Origin: QHCE01 sp041743105
GTDB lineage: Bacteria > Actinomycetota > Actinomycetes > Mycobacteriales > QHCE01
Reading direction: 5' to 3'
Assembly (NCBI GenBank): GCA_041743105.1
Contig: JBGTNI010000072.1
Span: 20,972-84,971 of the forward strand
Length of the DNA: 64,000 bases
The notes below the pieces were generated by a model. It saw nothing but the letters and a program-made list of their open reading frames with translations. It was not told the DNA's origin and searched no databases. How positions within the stretch are numbered: position 1 is the stretch's first letter; each line of letters starts with the position of its first letter. This document shows, one piece after another, positions 25,294 to 34,460 of the stretch. A program made the translations under genes and the position numbers.

Positions 25294-26142
25294 TTAAGGA
25301 TGCCTACGCGGACGTCCGCCTTGATCTCGCGGTCCGACGTAACCAGGGGGCGGCGCAAGCGGGTCGCCCGGATCGCTAGGGTGCTTCGGGCCAGGACGCG
25401 CCGCGCCATGGGGAGGTTTGCTATCCAGCATCGCCGGCGGTAGCTCGGTTCGGCTGATGCCCGGGAGACCGGCTTCCCTGCAACGCTTGTTCACTACTGG
25501 CACGACAGCTGCTAGCGCTGCCACCAAGGCACCGTCACCACTGACCGAGATCGCTGCCTGGTTCGGGAACTGGAGGCGCAGACCGGTCAGGTCGAGCATC
25601 AGGCCGAACTGTGGGTTGGCCAGTTCCCTCGGGTACACCGACACCATGCCGGCGCTTTCGTTCACGCTGGCCCGACGAAGCAACTCCAGTGCCTGGACCG
25701 GAGTGGTCTCGCCGCCGGTGAAATGACAGTGCACGGCCGGTGGCGGCTCGGCCAGCACCAGCGGATGGGCCGCTCTGATGTAGGCACACGGCGGGTTCCA
25801 GCCATAGTTCACCGCGATATTGGTCAGCAGCGGCTTTGCTCGCTCAGAGCTCGAAGACATTCGTGTCGGATCGCCGAAGGCATCCAGACGGAGGCCGAAT
25901 GCCGGGCGCGCTCCGGATTCGGTGAGCCTTACCAGTTCGGGACGAGCCATTCTGGCGAGATCTAGAACCGGCAGCGACGGGACGACCCTCACCGCCACCG
26001 CACCCAAGCTTGCTGTATTAACCACGTCGTCAGCGCCCAGCTCTCCCGCCTGACAGGCTAGACGCAGCTCCACCAGGTCGGCCCAGATTGGTCGACTGAG
26101 GACATCGAGCCGGGAATCGCTGAGCGGGCCAGGCCGCGTCAT
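25294..26142 (-). CDS. Unrecognised paralogue C (polA-linked family)
   Basis: This 282-residue protein is the most diverged member. It shares the block VHCHFTGGETTPVQALELLR, then GMVSVYPRELANPQ and AAISVSGDGALVAALAAVVP, with paralogues A and B, and has a Pro/Gly-rich tail. The ATG at 26142 has a strong GAGGAGG ribosome-binding site and begins ten bases after the polA stop, so it is very likely co-transcribed with polA. No known domain is recognised. The conserved His-Cys/Gly-His-Phe and Ser-x-Tyr/Phe-Pro motifs could be catalytic or structural. Confidence 0.7.
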   Translation of the reverse strand: MTRPGPLSDSRLDVLSRPIWADLVELRLACQAGELGADDVVNTASLGAVAVRVVPSLPVLDLARMARPELVRLTESGARPAFGLRLDAFGDPTRMSSSSERAKPLLTNIAVNYGWNPPCAYIRAAHPLVLAEPPPAVHCHFTGGETTPVQALELLRRASVNESAGMVSVYPRELANPQFGLMLDLTGLRLQFPNQAAISVSGDGALVAALAAVVPVVNKRCREAGLPGISRTELPPAMLDSKPPHGAARPGPKHPSDPGDPLAPPPGYVGPRDQGGRPRRHP

Positions 26143-26152
26143 GACTGCCTCC

Positions 26153-28870
26153 TCAGTGGGCCGCAATGTCCCAGTCTGCGCCAAGGCCCACTGAGACCTC
26201 CAGCGGAACCTTCAGCGTCACCGCGCCCGCCATCTGCTCGCGGGCTAACTTTTCCACCTGCTCGGTTTCATCGGGGGCGATTTCGAAGATCAACTCATCG
26301 TGTACCTGTAGCAGCAGCCGCGAAGCGAGACCGGCGTCGCCGAGTGCGGTGTTCGTCGCCAGCATCGCCACCTTCATCACGTCGGCAGCAGAGCCCTGAA
26401 TGGGCGCGTTCAGCGCCATGCGTTCGGCCATCTCACGACGCTGCCGGTTGTCGCTGACCAGATCGGGAAGGTAACGGCGCCGCCCCAGAATGGTCGAGGT
26501 GTAGCCGTCTCGCCGGGCCTGCTCTACCACGCCGTAGAGGTAATCGCGCACGCCTCCGAAGCGGAGGAAATACTCCTCACGCAGCGCTTGCGCTTCGGCG
26601 GAGCCAATGCCCAGCTGCTGCGCCAGCCCGAAGGCCGACAGCCCGTACGCCAGGCCGTACGACATGGCCTTGATGCGCCGCCTCAGTTCGGGGTCCACCG
26701 CACTGGGCGTCACGTTGAACACCCGCGCCGCCACCGTGGTGTGCAGATCCTCGCCGACATTGAACGCATCGATCAGGCCCGCGTCGTCGGACAGGTGCGC
26801 CATGATGCGCATCTCGATCTGGCTATAGTCGGCCGTCATGAGCGATTCGTAGCCCCGCCCCACCACGAACGCACGTCGGATCTGCCGACCTTCGTCGGTG
26901 CGGATAGGGATGTTCTGCAAGTTGGGATCCACCGACGACAGCCGTCCCGTGGCGGTGCCGAGCTGGTTGAAGGTGGTGTGTATGCGACCGTCGTCGGCGA
27001 CCGTTTTCAGTAACCCGTCCACAGTGGTTTTCAGTCGCATCACGTCGCGGTGGCGGAGTAGGTGGGCCAGTAACGGATTGTTCGTCTGGGCGTGCAGCCC
27101 CGCGAGGGCGTCGGCGTCGGTGGTGTAGCCGGTCTTGATGCGTTTGGTCTTCGGTAAGCCCATTTCGTCGAAGAGAATCGCCTGTAGCTGTTTAGGCGAA
27201 CCCAGGTTGAACTCCCGCCCCACCTCCTGATGCGCCTGTCGCACCGCAAGGTTCACCTCGGCGGCGAATTGTCCGCGCAGCTGCTCCAGGTATGCCGCGT
27301 CGGCGGCGATCCCGACCTGCTCCATCCGTGCCAGCAGCGCCACCAGCGGAAGCTCCACATCGGCTATGAGTTTGGAAGCACCCACCTGCGCCACCTCTCC
27401 GGCGAGCACAGTCGATAGCCGGGATACGGCCACGGCACGCGTGGCCAGCGCATCGGCGTCTGCTGTGGCATCCAGCCCGTCCAAACTGAGCTGCCCACCA
27501 GAGGCCGGATCGTCGGGTAGCTCCGCGTGCAGGTACCGCACGACGAGATCGGCCAGGTCGTAGCTGCGCTGATCGGGTCGCACCACGTAGGCCTGTACCG
27601 CGGTGTCTGCCACCAGTCCGCGCAGCTGCCACCCGTGTGCCGCACATGCGGTGAGCATGGGCTTGGCGTGGTGGTACAGCTTGCCCACCGCTGGGTCGGC
27701 CAGCCACTGGGCCAGCACGCTGGCATCGGCCTGGTCCAGTCGCTCCGGGGCAAACCACACCGCCTCGCCGGTCGCGACGCCCAGCGCCATCCCCCCGTTC
27801 AGATCCAGCCGACCATCCGCGGTCGATTTCACCGCGAGACCGACCTGGCTTCCGGCAGGCGCGTGGCGCCCAAGCCAGTTGGCGAGTTCGCCGGAGCCCA
27901 CCAGGGTGTTCACCGTAGTAACGAGACCGCCCGGCGAGGAGTCGTCGCCGGCGTCACCATCGCCAACTTCGCCAGGTCGCATTCCCGGCCAGGCAGCCTG
28001 TAGCCGTTCACGCAACACGCGAAACTGCAGCGTGTCGAAGAGCTGGTGCATGGCCTGCCGGTCGGCACCCTGCCAGCGCAGTTGATCCACCGTGTAGGGC
28101 AGGGTCATATCGGTGATCAGCTCGTTGAGCTGGTAATTGCGCAACACACCGGCGAGGTGTTCGCGCACCGCATCGCCAACCTTGCCGCCGATCTCATCAG
28201 CTCGCTCGACCAGTGTGGACAACGATCCGTACGACGACAACCACTTAGCCGCGGTCTTCGGCCCGACACCGGGTACTCCGGGGAGGTTGTCGCTGGACTC
28301 CCCCACCAAGGCGGCCAAATCGCGGTAGCGCTCCGGCGGCACACCGTACCGTTCGCGCACCTCCGCCGGCGTGATCCGCGCCAGATCGGAGACGCCCTTA
28401 CGCGGATACAGCACCGTACAGTCGTCGGTGACGAGCTGAAAAGCATCCCGATCGCCGGTGCAGATCAGCGCAGGCAGCCGGTGCGCGCCCGCCTGCGTGG
28501 ACAGCGTGGCGATGATGTCGTCGGCTTCGTAGCCTTCCAGTGCGATGGCGGGGATGCGCAGCGTCGCGAGCACCTCGCGGATCAGCTCGATCTGGCCACG
28601 GAATTCATCGGGCGTGGCCGCGCGCCCTGCTTTGTATTCGGCGTACTGCTCCGTACGAAACGACGTGCGAGACACATCGAATGCCACCGCGATGTGGCTA
28701 GGCTGCTCGTCGCGCACCACGTTGATCAGCATCGACGTGAAGCCGTACACCGCGTTGGTGGGCTGACCGGTGGTGGTGGAGAAATTCTCCACGGGCAGCG
28801 CGAAGTACGCCCGGTACGCTAGGGAATGGCCATCGAGAAGCAGTAAACGTTCGGCAGGTGGTGGGGTCAC
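26153..28870 (-). CDS. polA: DNA polymerase I
   Basis: Pol I fills gaps in repair and removes RNA primers. The 905-residue protein has the N-terminal 5'-3' exonuclease (LLLLDGHSLAYRAYFAL, ICTGDRDAFQLV, GVPGVGPKTAAKWL). A degenerate 3'-5' exonuclease-like domain follows, then the A-family polymerase with motif A (MTADYSQIEMRI), motif B (RRRIKAMSYGLAYGLSAFGL) and motif C (QVHDELIFE). Proofreading residues seem absent, as in mycobacterial PolA. Length is normal. A strong ribosome-binding site for an unrecognised gene follows its stop. Confidence 0.97.
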   Translation of the reverse strand: MTPPPAERLLLLDGHSLAYRAYFALPVENFSTTTGQPTNAVYGFTSMLINVVRDEQPSHIAVAFDVSRTSFRTEQYAEYKAGRAATPDEFRGQIELIREVLATLRIPAIALEGYEADDIIATLSTQAGAHRLPALICTGDRDAFQLVTDDCTVLYPRKGVSDLARITPAEVRERYGVPPERYRDLAALVGESSDNLPGVPGVGPKTAAKWLSSYGSLSTLVERADEIGGKVGDAVREHLAGVLRNYQLNELITDMTLPYTVDQLRWQGADRQAMHQLFDTLQFRVLRERLQAAWPGMRPGEVGDGDAGDDSSPGGLVTTVNTLVGSGELANWLGRHAPAGSQVGLAVKSTADGRLDLNGGMALGVATGEAVWFAPERLDQADASVLAQWLADPAVGKLYHHAKPMLTACAAHGWQLRGLVADTAVQAYVVRPDQRSYDLADLVVRYLHAELPDDPASGGQLSLDGLDATADADALATRAVAVSRLSTVLAGEVAQVGASKLIADVELPLVALLARMEQVGIAADAAYLEQLRGQFAAEVNLAVRQAHQEVGREFNLGSPKQLQAILFDEMGLPKTKRIKTGYTTDADALAGLHAQTNNPLLAHLLRHRDVMRLKTTVDGLLKTVADDGRIHTTFNQLGTATGRLSSVDPNLQNIPIRTDEGRQIRRAFVVGRGYESLMTADYSQIEMRIMAHLSDDAGLIDAFNVGEDLHTTVAARVFNVTPSAVDPELRRRIKAMSYGLAYGLSAFGLAQQLGIGSAEAQALREEYFLRFGGVRDYLYGVVEQARRDGYTSTILGRRRYLPDLVSDNRQRREMAERMALNAPIQGSAADVMKVAMLATNTALGDAGLASRLLLQVHDELIFEIAPDETEQVEKLAREQMAGAVTLKVPLEVSVGLGADWDIAAH

Positions 28871-28897
28871 GCGACGAGCTTAGACTGTTCCATCCCT

Positions 28898-29040
28898 CAT
28901 CGTTGTGGGCCGATACCGGCGTCGTTGAGTTGCCGACAATCTCGGCAGACTCGCCGTGCCCGGCAACCACGATGAAGCCCGAACGCAGCTGGGTCAGCTG
29001 ACCCAGCTGCGTTCGATAGTCTCGTCTGAACTTCAGATGT
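28898..29040 (-). pseudogene. Decayed copy of the 3' end of the substrate-binding lipoprotein gene
   Basis: The strand reading towards polA encodes VVAGHGESAEIV, matching VVAGYAESAEIV at the C-terminus of the lipoprotein gene whose stop is at 29469. The DNA from about 28898 aligns by eye at roughly 80% with 29470-29610. It has lost frame and contains an inserted palindrome. It looks like a tandem partial duplication. Confidence 0.6.
28981..29016. repeat. 36-bp perfect palindrome
   Basis: The left half CGAACGCAGCTGGGTCAG is followed immediately by its exact reverse complement. It lies inside the decayed duplicate, about 110 bases upstream of polA. It could form a cruciform, a terminator stem or a dimer binding site. 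Confidence 0.9.
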
Positions 29041-29125
29041 TCACACAGCTAACGATGATCACATGCTGGCCGTACCACGTCCGGGACCGCCAAATCGAGC
29101 TAGATCACGAAGTCTGGCTGGAGTA

Positions 29126-29332
29126 CTAGAACCCATACTCGCCGCATTTGTCCGGGGCACATGGGTACTTCGGAGTCGCGGTCAATGAGGCCTGATCGCT
29201 CGCCGTCGCGGAACTAAGCCACAATCCTCCTGCCGCGATGGCGATAATTGCACCGACCACGATCACGCGCACAATCGACCCAGCCACCGCCGATTCGATG
29301 AGCCTCCGTATCCGAGAGGAATCTATTGCCAT
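29126..29332 (-). CDS. Small single-pass membrane or secreted protein
   Basis: This 68-residue protein has a basic N-terminus (MAIDSSRIRRLIESA), one hydrophobic helix (IVRVIVVGAIIAIAAGGLWL) and a short outer tail with two cysteines (PCAPDKCGEYGF). A GGAGGCGAG sequence precedes the ATG, supporting translation. It could be an uncleaved anchor or a signal peptide with a small Cys-containing product. I do not recognise the family. It lies in the gap between polA and a substrate-binding lipoprotein gene. Confidence 0.6.
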   Translation of the reverse strand: MAIDSSRIRRLIESAVAGSIVRVIVVGAIIAIAAGGLWLSSATASDQASLTATPKYPCAPDKCGEYGF

Positions 29333-29468
29333 CTCGCCTCCACATCAATGCCGGATTACTTGTGCTATCGCGCTCATATACTAATAGCAGCCTACGGCAC
29401 CGCTCGACGCCGCTTGGTGGTGACCATTTCACTTCGTCGATTCGTTCGGGACGCTCAGCGCTTCCGAC

Positions 29469-30767
29469 TCATCGCTGTGGGCCGATACCGGCGGCGTTGA
29501 GGCGCCGAACAATCTCAGCGGACTCGGCGTACCCGGCAACCACGATAAAGTCGGGACGCAGGTCGGCTAGCCGAGCGACTTGCTGCCGGTAGTCGCGACT
29601 TGCCGGGTCATAGGTGACAGCGACGATGTCGGACGCGGAGACTCCGGCGGCGGAAAGGTTCTGCTTAATGCCGGTGGCCAGTCCCGTGCCGTAGGGGGTG
29701 TTCTGATGCAGCAGACCAACTACTTTGCCGCCCTCTTGCAGGATAATGTTGGCTAGCAGCCGGGCCTGCAGCTCATCTGGCGGGGCGGTGCGGAAGTACA
29801 TGCCCTTGTCGTCGTAGCCGGTGAACTCATCGGAAGTGTTCGCGGGTGAAAACATCACCACACCCGCGGCGATCACGTCGTCGAGCACGGCCTTGGCTAC
29901 TCCCGACGCGCCGGGCCCAATAATCGCGCCGACATCGGCGTTCAGCAGCCGGGTGACGGCACGGCGTGCCACGCCCGCGTCGGTACCGTCGTCGGCTTCG
30001 AGCAGGCTGACCGGTGTTCCGTTCACGCCACCGGCAGCGTTGATGTCGCGCACCGCTAACTGCACGGCCGCCAACATCGCCGGGCCATACGCGGACAAAG
30101 CGCCACTTTGCGGGAGCAGCGCCCCTAGCCGCAGCGGCTCACCAGAGCCACCGGCAGGCTTCGGTGGCGACCGGGTCACCGCGTTCTTAGGGTCACCGAT
30201 CACTAGGTAGGTGTTCTTGGCAACCTCGCCGCGGTCGTCGTAGGAGACCAGGCCGTAGTTGCCGACGGAGGGCTCGCCCGCGGAGGTGAAGTCGAGTTCG
30301 CCGCTTGCCCCGTCGTAGTCGACGTCGGTGCCTTTAGCGATCAGGTCCAAGCACTGCTTCACCTGCCGGCATTTCTCACCGCCAACTGTCACGCCGTTGA
30401 TCTGCGGCGCGAAAGCCGCAGCATTCCCGCTACCGGCGATCTGGGCGGCCAACGCGGTGATCACCGTGGCGTCATAGGACTCGCCAGCGTAGGCGAGCTC
30501 TGTCAGGCCTGCGTTCTGCTCTTTGAGGCGAGTGGCGAATTCCTTTGACAGTTCGATAAGCCGACTCGTGCCCCGCATGCCAGCGATCGCGCCAGGTGCG
30601 TCACTGAATTGGGCGGCGAAGCTTGGGCCAGTGTTCGCATCGGTGCCCAGCACCTTGACGCTCTTGGCTTCCCGCTCACTAGTCGCGCAACCAGAGGTGG
30701 CCAACAACATGGCACCCACGATGACCGCAACCAGCAGCTGGTTCGTACCTGCTCGCGGTTGCCGCAT
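29469..30767 (-). CDS. Branched-chain amino-acid-type substrate-binding lipoprotein
   Basis: This 432-residue extracytoplasmic binding protein begins with a lipoprotein signal ending in the lipobox ATSGC. The periplasmic-binding type I fold (LIVBP/Peripla_BP_6) is visible in LGALLPQSGALSAYGPAMLA, AVQLAVRDINAAGGVNGTPV and IIGPGASGVAKAVLDDV. No permease or ATPase gene is adjacent, so it is either an orphan binding protein or works with a transporter elsewhere. A broken copy of its 3' end lies about 430 bases downstream. Ligand identity cannot be inferred beyond the family. Confidence 0.85.
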   Translation of the reverse strand: MRQPRAGTNQLLVAVIVGAMLLATSGCATSEREAKSVKVLGTDANTGPSFAAQFSDAPGAIAGMRGTSRLIELSKEFATRLKEQNAGLTELAYAGESYDATVITALAAQIAGSGNAAAFAPQINGVTVGGEKCRQVKQCLDLIAKGTDVDYDGASGELDFTSAGEPSVGNYGLVSYDDRGEVAKNTYLVIGDPKNAVTRSPPKPAGGSGEPLRLGALLPQSGALSAYGPAMLAAVQLAVRDINAAGGVNGTPVSLLEADDGTDAGVARRAVTRLLNADVGAIIGPGASGVAKAVLDDVIAAGVVMFSPANTSDEFTGYDDKGMYFRTAPPDELQARLLANIILQEGGKVVGLLHQNTPYGTGLATGIKQNLSAAGVSASDIVAVTYDPASRDYRQQVARLADLRPDFIVVAGYAESAEIVRRLNAAGIGPQR

Positions 30768-30941
30768 ACACCCTCTCCCAGAAGCTGTGTTGTGCGACTG
30801 AGCCTAATACCGGCAACGGATTAGCGCGGCCGCCGGGACGTGTAAGCCGCAATCGACATGTGGCCATGAGCTTGCGTCCCGCTGAGGTTAGGATCCGATG
30901 CCGTCTAAGAATTGCCGGTAATTTCAGGTACGGTCTGCCCC

Positions 30942-31376
30942 ATGGCGTATGTCTTTCAGGTGACGATCGATTCGACTGAGCCGCACGTGCTCGCCGACTG
31001 GTGGGCTGACGCCCTCGGCTGGGAGGTGGAACCCAGCGACGAGGCGTTCATTCGCCGCATGGTCGCGGAAGGTCAAGCCAGCGATGACGACACAACAACC
31101 CATCACGGCACGCTGGTGTGGAAGGAGGGCGCAGCGATCCGACAGCCGGATGGAAAGGATCTCGCGCCACGTGTCCTTTTTCAGTTCGTGCCGGAGCCCA
31201 AGACGGTTAAGAATCGCGCCCACCTTGATGTTCGCGTCGGCGCGGACGACTTGGAAGTCGTGGTGGAGCGACTGACCGCCAAGGGGGCAACGCTCCTGCA
31301 CCGCGGACGACAAGGCCCACACACATGGTGCACCCTCACTGACCCGGAGAACAATGAGTTCTGTGTGTCGCAGTGA
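30942..31376 (+). CDS. VOC/glyoxalase-like domain protein
   Basis: This 144-residue single-domain protein of the vicinal-oxygen-chelate fold shows FQVTIDSTEPHVLADWWADAL, RAHLDVRVGADDLEVVVERL and the C-terminal TLTDPENNEFCVSQ, the glyoxalase-like-domain pattern. The ATG at 30942 is chosen because conserved sequence starts there. Such proteins are often resistance or isomerase enzymes, but the substrate is unknown. It stands alone. Confidence 0.8.
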   Translation: MAYVFQVTIDSTEPHVLADWWADALGWEVEPSDEAFIRRMVAEGQASDDDTTTHHGTLVWKEGAAIRQPDGKDLAPRVLFQFVPEPKTVKNRAHLDVRVGADDLEVVVERLTAKGATLLHRGRQGPHTWCTLTDPENNEFCVSQ

Positions 31377-31491
31377 GCGCGCCCCTCAGGCAGCCACTAC
31401 CCGTTCATAGTCCCCGTCATAGACCAGCGGGCCCTCAGCTCGCCGACGATCTGTTCGCCACGGCCGTTAGTGTAGAAGCTGGCTGTGGCGA

Positions 31492-32280
31492 TCACGTTCC
31501 AGGGACGCTGGTGATCACGGAGAAGGGTGCGCCGAAGGGGTCGCTGAGTGCGGCCATGCGGCCAACGCCCTCGACATCCATGGGCGACATGGACACGGTG
31601 CCGCCGTGCTCGGAAGCCGCGGCTACCACCGCGTCGCAGTCGACCACCTCGAAGTACGGTTGCCAGCGCGGCTTCATCCCCGAGCTGAGCATCTCATCGC
31701 TGATTTCCATAATGCCGCTCTGGCTGGTTTCTTGATCACCGCCGGATGGGTAGGTGACGGTGTAGGTGAACCCATCCATCGGCATGTCCTCGGTGTCCCA
31801 TTTGAAGACCGAGCGGTAGAAAGTCTTTGCCGCGTTCGGGTCCGTGGTGAGCAACTCGGTCCAACACAGCGTGTTCGGAACGGTGACGGCGTCTAGGCCG
31901 ATTGTTTCAAAGGGCTGCCAGACGGCAAACTGCGCGCCGGCAGGGTCATCAAAGCCAGCCATTCTACCCGCGGTGAAGACGTCGTCGGGTGCGAAGCGGA
32001 CGGTGCCCCCGGCCTGCTCGACCGCCTTAGCGGTGGCATCGGCGTCGACGGTGTGGAAGTACAGCGTCCAGGCTGAGCTCGCCCCAACCTCCGTGAGCGG
32101 ACCTATAGCGGCAACGGTCTTACCGTCGAGTGTGAACATGCCGTAGCCCCCGGCGTCGGGTCCGGCGGATTGAAACTCCCAGCCGAACAGGGCACCGTAG
32201 AAGGCGGCTGCGGCCTCGATGTCAGGCGAGCCGAGGTCGATCCAGACAGGAGCCCCGGGCACGTAGTTGGTCGTGAGCAT
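31492..32280 (-). CDS. Two-domain VOC family protein
   Basis: This 262-residue protein has two tandem VOC domains: residues about 8-120 (GAPVWIDLGSPDIEAAAAFY, FDDPAGAQFAVWQP) and about 135-260 (CWTELLTTDPNAAKTFYRSV, LSDPFGAPFSVIT). This resembles actinobacterial glyoxalase/hydroxylase-like proteins such as the CFP32 type. The start at 32280 has a GGAGG seven bases upstream. It is convergent with the single-domain VOC gene. The reaction is not known. Confidence 0.83.
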   Translation of the reverse strand: MLTTNYVPGAPVWIDLGSPDIEAAAAFYGALFGWEFQSAGPDAGGYGMFTLDGKTVAAIGPLTEVGASSAWTLYFHTVDADATAKAVEQAGGTVRFAPDDVFTAGRMAGFDDPAGAQFAVWQPFETIGLDAVTVPNTLCWTELLTTDPNAAKTFYRSVFKWDTEDMPMDGFTYTVTYPSGGDQETSQSGIMEISDEMLSSGMKPRWQPYFEVVDCDAVVAAASEHGGTVSMSPMDVEGVGRMAALSDPFGAPFSVITSVPGT

Positions 32281-32428
32281 GGCGTTATCCTCCGATTGTT
32301 GTCGTTGTGGGGCCATCCGTCGGACGAGACGACGAGCGGTATCCCTGAACGAAGGCGAGTATGGCAGGGGGGTCCGACATTCAGGCGAGAGTTTCCTACC
32401 GACTATGCAGCAGAGGTCGGCGCCGGCG

Positions 32429-33700
32429 CTAGCGGCTGACCACTGTGACGGTGGGCCTTGGCTGCGCTAGCGGCAGATGCTCGGGGCCTCTCACGTACGG
32501 GCCGATAAAGACCGGTCTGGTCCGGCCCGATTTATAGTGCTGCAGCCGCTTGTACATTCTCACCATATGCCGTTCCTTCCACTGCACGGAGCTGTGAAAT
32601 CGTGGGTCGGCGGGCTCACGCCGATCTTGCTGTTTCCGCAGCTTCACCACGTTGACATCGGGTGGTAGGCGGAGCCTCGCGCTCTGTAGGCCCGCCCCAT
32701 GGGTGCGTTCTGCCTGCTCGGGGACCGCGATCTGCTGGGCGCAGAGTCGGGAGAACGCGTACTGAAACCGGAGCGGGAACGTGTTGGTGGGATCGGAGAT
32801 GAGGGCGCCGCGCTCGTAGTCGACTTCCACTTCTTCGTCGGACAGCCCCGCTTTCCGGGCAAGGTCTTTCACGTAGTCTCGCGATCGGATGGCGTTTTCC
32901 GCTAGGGCCTCGGCGAGCCCTCCGGTGAGCTCGACATCGTCTGCCAGGACCAGTATTCGGGTTCCGGTGTACAGCAACGGCGGTAGTGACGCCCTCTTTT
33001 CCGCAGCGTATGCAGCGAGCGTCGCCCGCGATCCATCGGGCACCGTTTCCTTCGGGTCGCCGTAGGTCGACAGCTGCAGGCCACGGAGGTAGCGCGGGCT
33101 TCCCAGGTGTTTCGGGTCGACCACCGGCAGGTCGCGGGGCTCGCTCCACCGCACCGCCCGTACGTCGTTCACCTCGCCGGAGGGCCCTTCACTCCAGACT
33201 GTGTGGGGCAGGATCAGCAGGCCGTTTGGCATCGGCATGTCGTCGGCTCGAATCAGGTCGCAATCGGCGTCGGTCATGGTAGCGGCAGCTGCGGTTACCA
33301 CGTCGCACAGTTCGGGCGAGAGAGCGTACAGTTCCGCCTCCGCTAACCTCGCGACGTCGTCGGTGAGCAGGCGTGTGGCGAGGTCGGTGAGGATTGCTTC
33401 GACTTCCTCGGGATAGCCGCCGCCCCGGGTAAACTCCTGCTGCACGTACTGCGGCGGATAACCGTGAGCGCTGTACAACATGGCTAACGCGGTATTGACG
33501 CCGTAGCCAGTTTTACGGAAAGCCAGAAACTTGCCGAGCAGCTCGGTCTTGACATGCTCCGCGTTGAACGATTCAGTCCCGCGTCGTTGCGCGGCAAGCT
33601 CCTCGCGCAGCAGCTCCACCGTCACAGCACGCAGATCGCGCGCCCGACGAGCGGCGCCGGTCTCCGTCCAATCGCCGCGCCTGTCTAACTGCCTAGCCAT
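32429..33700 (-). CDS. Hypothetical protein, 423 residues
   Basis: This soluble, charged protein has no signal or membrane segment. The N-terminal half is helical (LDRRGDWTETGAARRARDL, ELLREELAAQRRGTESF). The central part contains LPHTVWSEGPSGEVNDVRAV. The C-terminus has a basic helical-looking end (WKERHMVRMYKRLQHYKSGR) followed by RPVFIGPYVRGPEHLPLA. The layout resembles accessory-region proteins of actinobacteria, but I cannot name a family. The start at 33700 is the first ATG of the frame. It is isolated, with gaps of over 100 bases on both sides. Confidence 0.6.
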   Translation of the reverse strand: MARQLDRRGDWTETGAARRARDLRAVTVELLREELAAQRRGTESFNAEHVKTELLGKFLAFRKTGYGVNTALAMLYSAHGYPPQYVQQEFTRGGGYPEEVEAILTDLATRLLTDDVARLAEAELYALSPELCDVVTAAAATMTDADCDLIRADDMPMPNGLLILPHTVWSEGPSGEVNDVRAVRWSEPRDLPVVDPKHLGSPRYLRGLQLSTYGDPKETVPDGSRATLAAYAAEKRASLPPLLYTGTRILVLADDVELTGGLAEALAENAIRSRDYVKDLARKAGLSDEEVEVDYERGALISDPTNTFPLRFQYAFSRLCAQQIAVPEQAERTHGAGLQSARLRLPPDVNVVKLRKQQDRREPADPRFHSSVQWKERHMVRMYKRLQHYKSGRTRPVFIGPYVRGPEHLPLAQPRPTVTVVSR

Positions 33701-33847
33701 AGCTAGAATCTAGCCCCGCACGACAGCCCTTTGCTGGAGTTTCACCTGTTGGGTATCTGCTGTTCAATAGGTACACGCACACGTTCACCGAATCCAACGG
33801 GCGCACGAACCCTCGCGCTCCTCGTGCAGGTCCGAGAACACAAGCCC

Positions 33848-34438
33848 TTATGGTGAGCCTAAAGCGGCTAAACTTTTCACTTCTTCGTATCTAAAGCAGT
33901 CGGCGGTGTGATCGTTCACCATGCCGACGGCTTGCATATGAGCATACATAATTGTTGGACCAACAAATGCAAAACCACGGCGCTTAAGGTCTCGGCTGAA
34001 GGCTTCGGCTTGCGCTGAGGCCTGTGGTACTTCGTCGACGTGGCGCCATACGTTTTGAACCGGAATTTCATCGACAAACTGCCATTGATATTTACTGAAC
34101 GAACCAAATTTTTTCTGAACTTCTAGAAATCCTCGCGCGTTTGCCACGGCAGCGCGTACCTTGAGGCGGTTGCGCACGATGCCCTCATTTTGCAGTAAGA
34201 CTCCGATGTCTTCTTCGGTATATCGTGCTACTTGCATTGGGTCGAAGCCGGCAAAAGCATCTCGGTAACCTTCACGTTTCTTCAGTATTGTCAACCATGA
34301 CAAACCAGCTTGCGCACCCTCTAATATCAGAAACTCAAATAGTAAACGGTCTTCGTAGACCGGAACACCCCACTCAGTATCGTGGTAATGCTCATAGAGA
34401 GCATTACCACGATCTACCCAGGCGCAACGTTTCGGCAT
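33848..34438 (-). CDS. tag: DNA-3-methyladenine glycosylase I, low-GC gene
   Basis: Tag excises 3-methyladenine from alkylated DNA. The 196-residue protein matches the family: MPKRCAWVDRGNALYEHYHD then TEWGVP, EGAQAGLSWLTILKKR, a zinc-site Cys near the N-terminus, and C-terminal AVGMVNDHTADCFRY with His and Cys ligands. It starts at the ATG at 34438. Base composition is clearly lower in GC than its neighbours, so recent transfer is likely. A 12-bp perfect inverted repeat lies in its 5' coding region (34381-34411). Confidence 0.9.
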   Translation of the reverse strand: MPKRCAWVDRGNALYEHYHDTEWGVPVYEDRLLFEFLILEGAQAGLSWLTILKKREGYRDAFAGFDPMQVARYTEEDIGVLLQNEGIVRNRLKVRAAVANARGFLEVQKKFGSFSKYQWQFVDEIPVQNVWRHVDEVPQASAQAEAFSRDLKRRGFAFVGPTIMYAHMQAVGMVNDHTADCFRYEEVKSLAALGSP

Positions 34439-34460
34439 TATTGAAATAATACCGGGCTCA

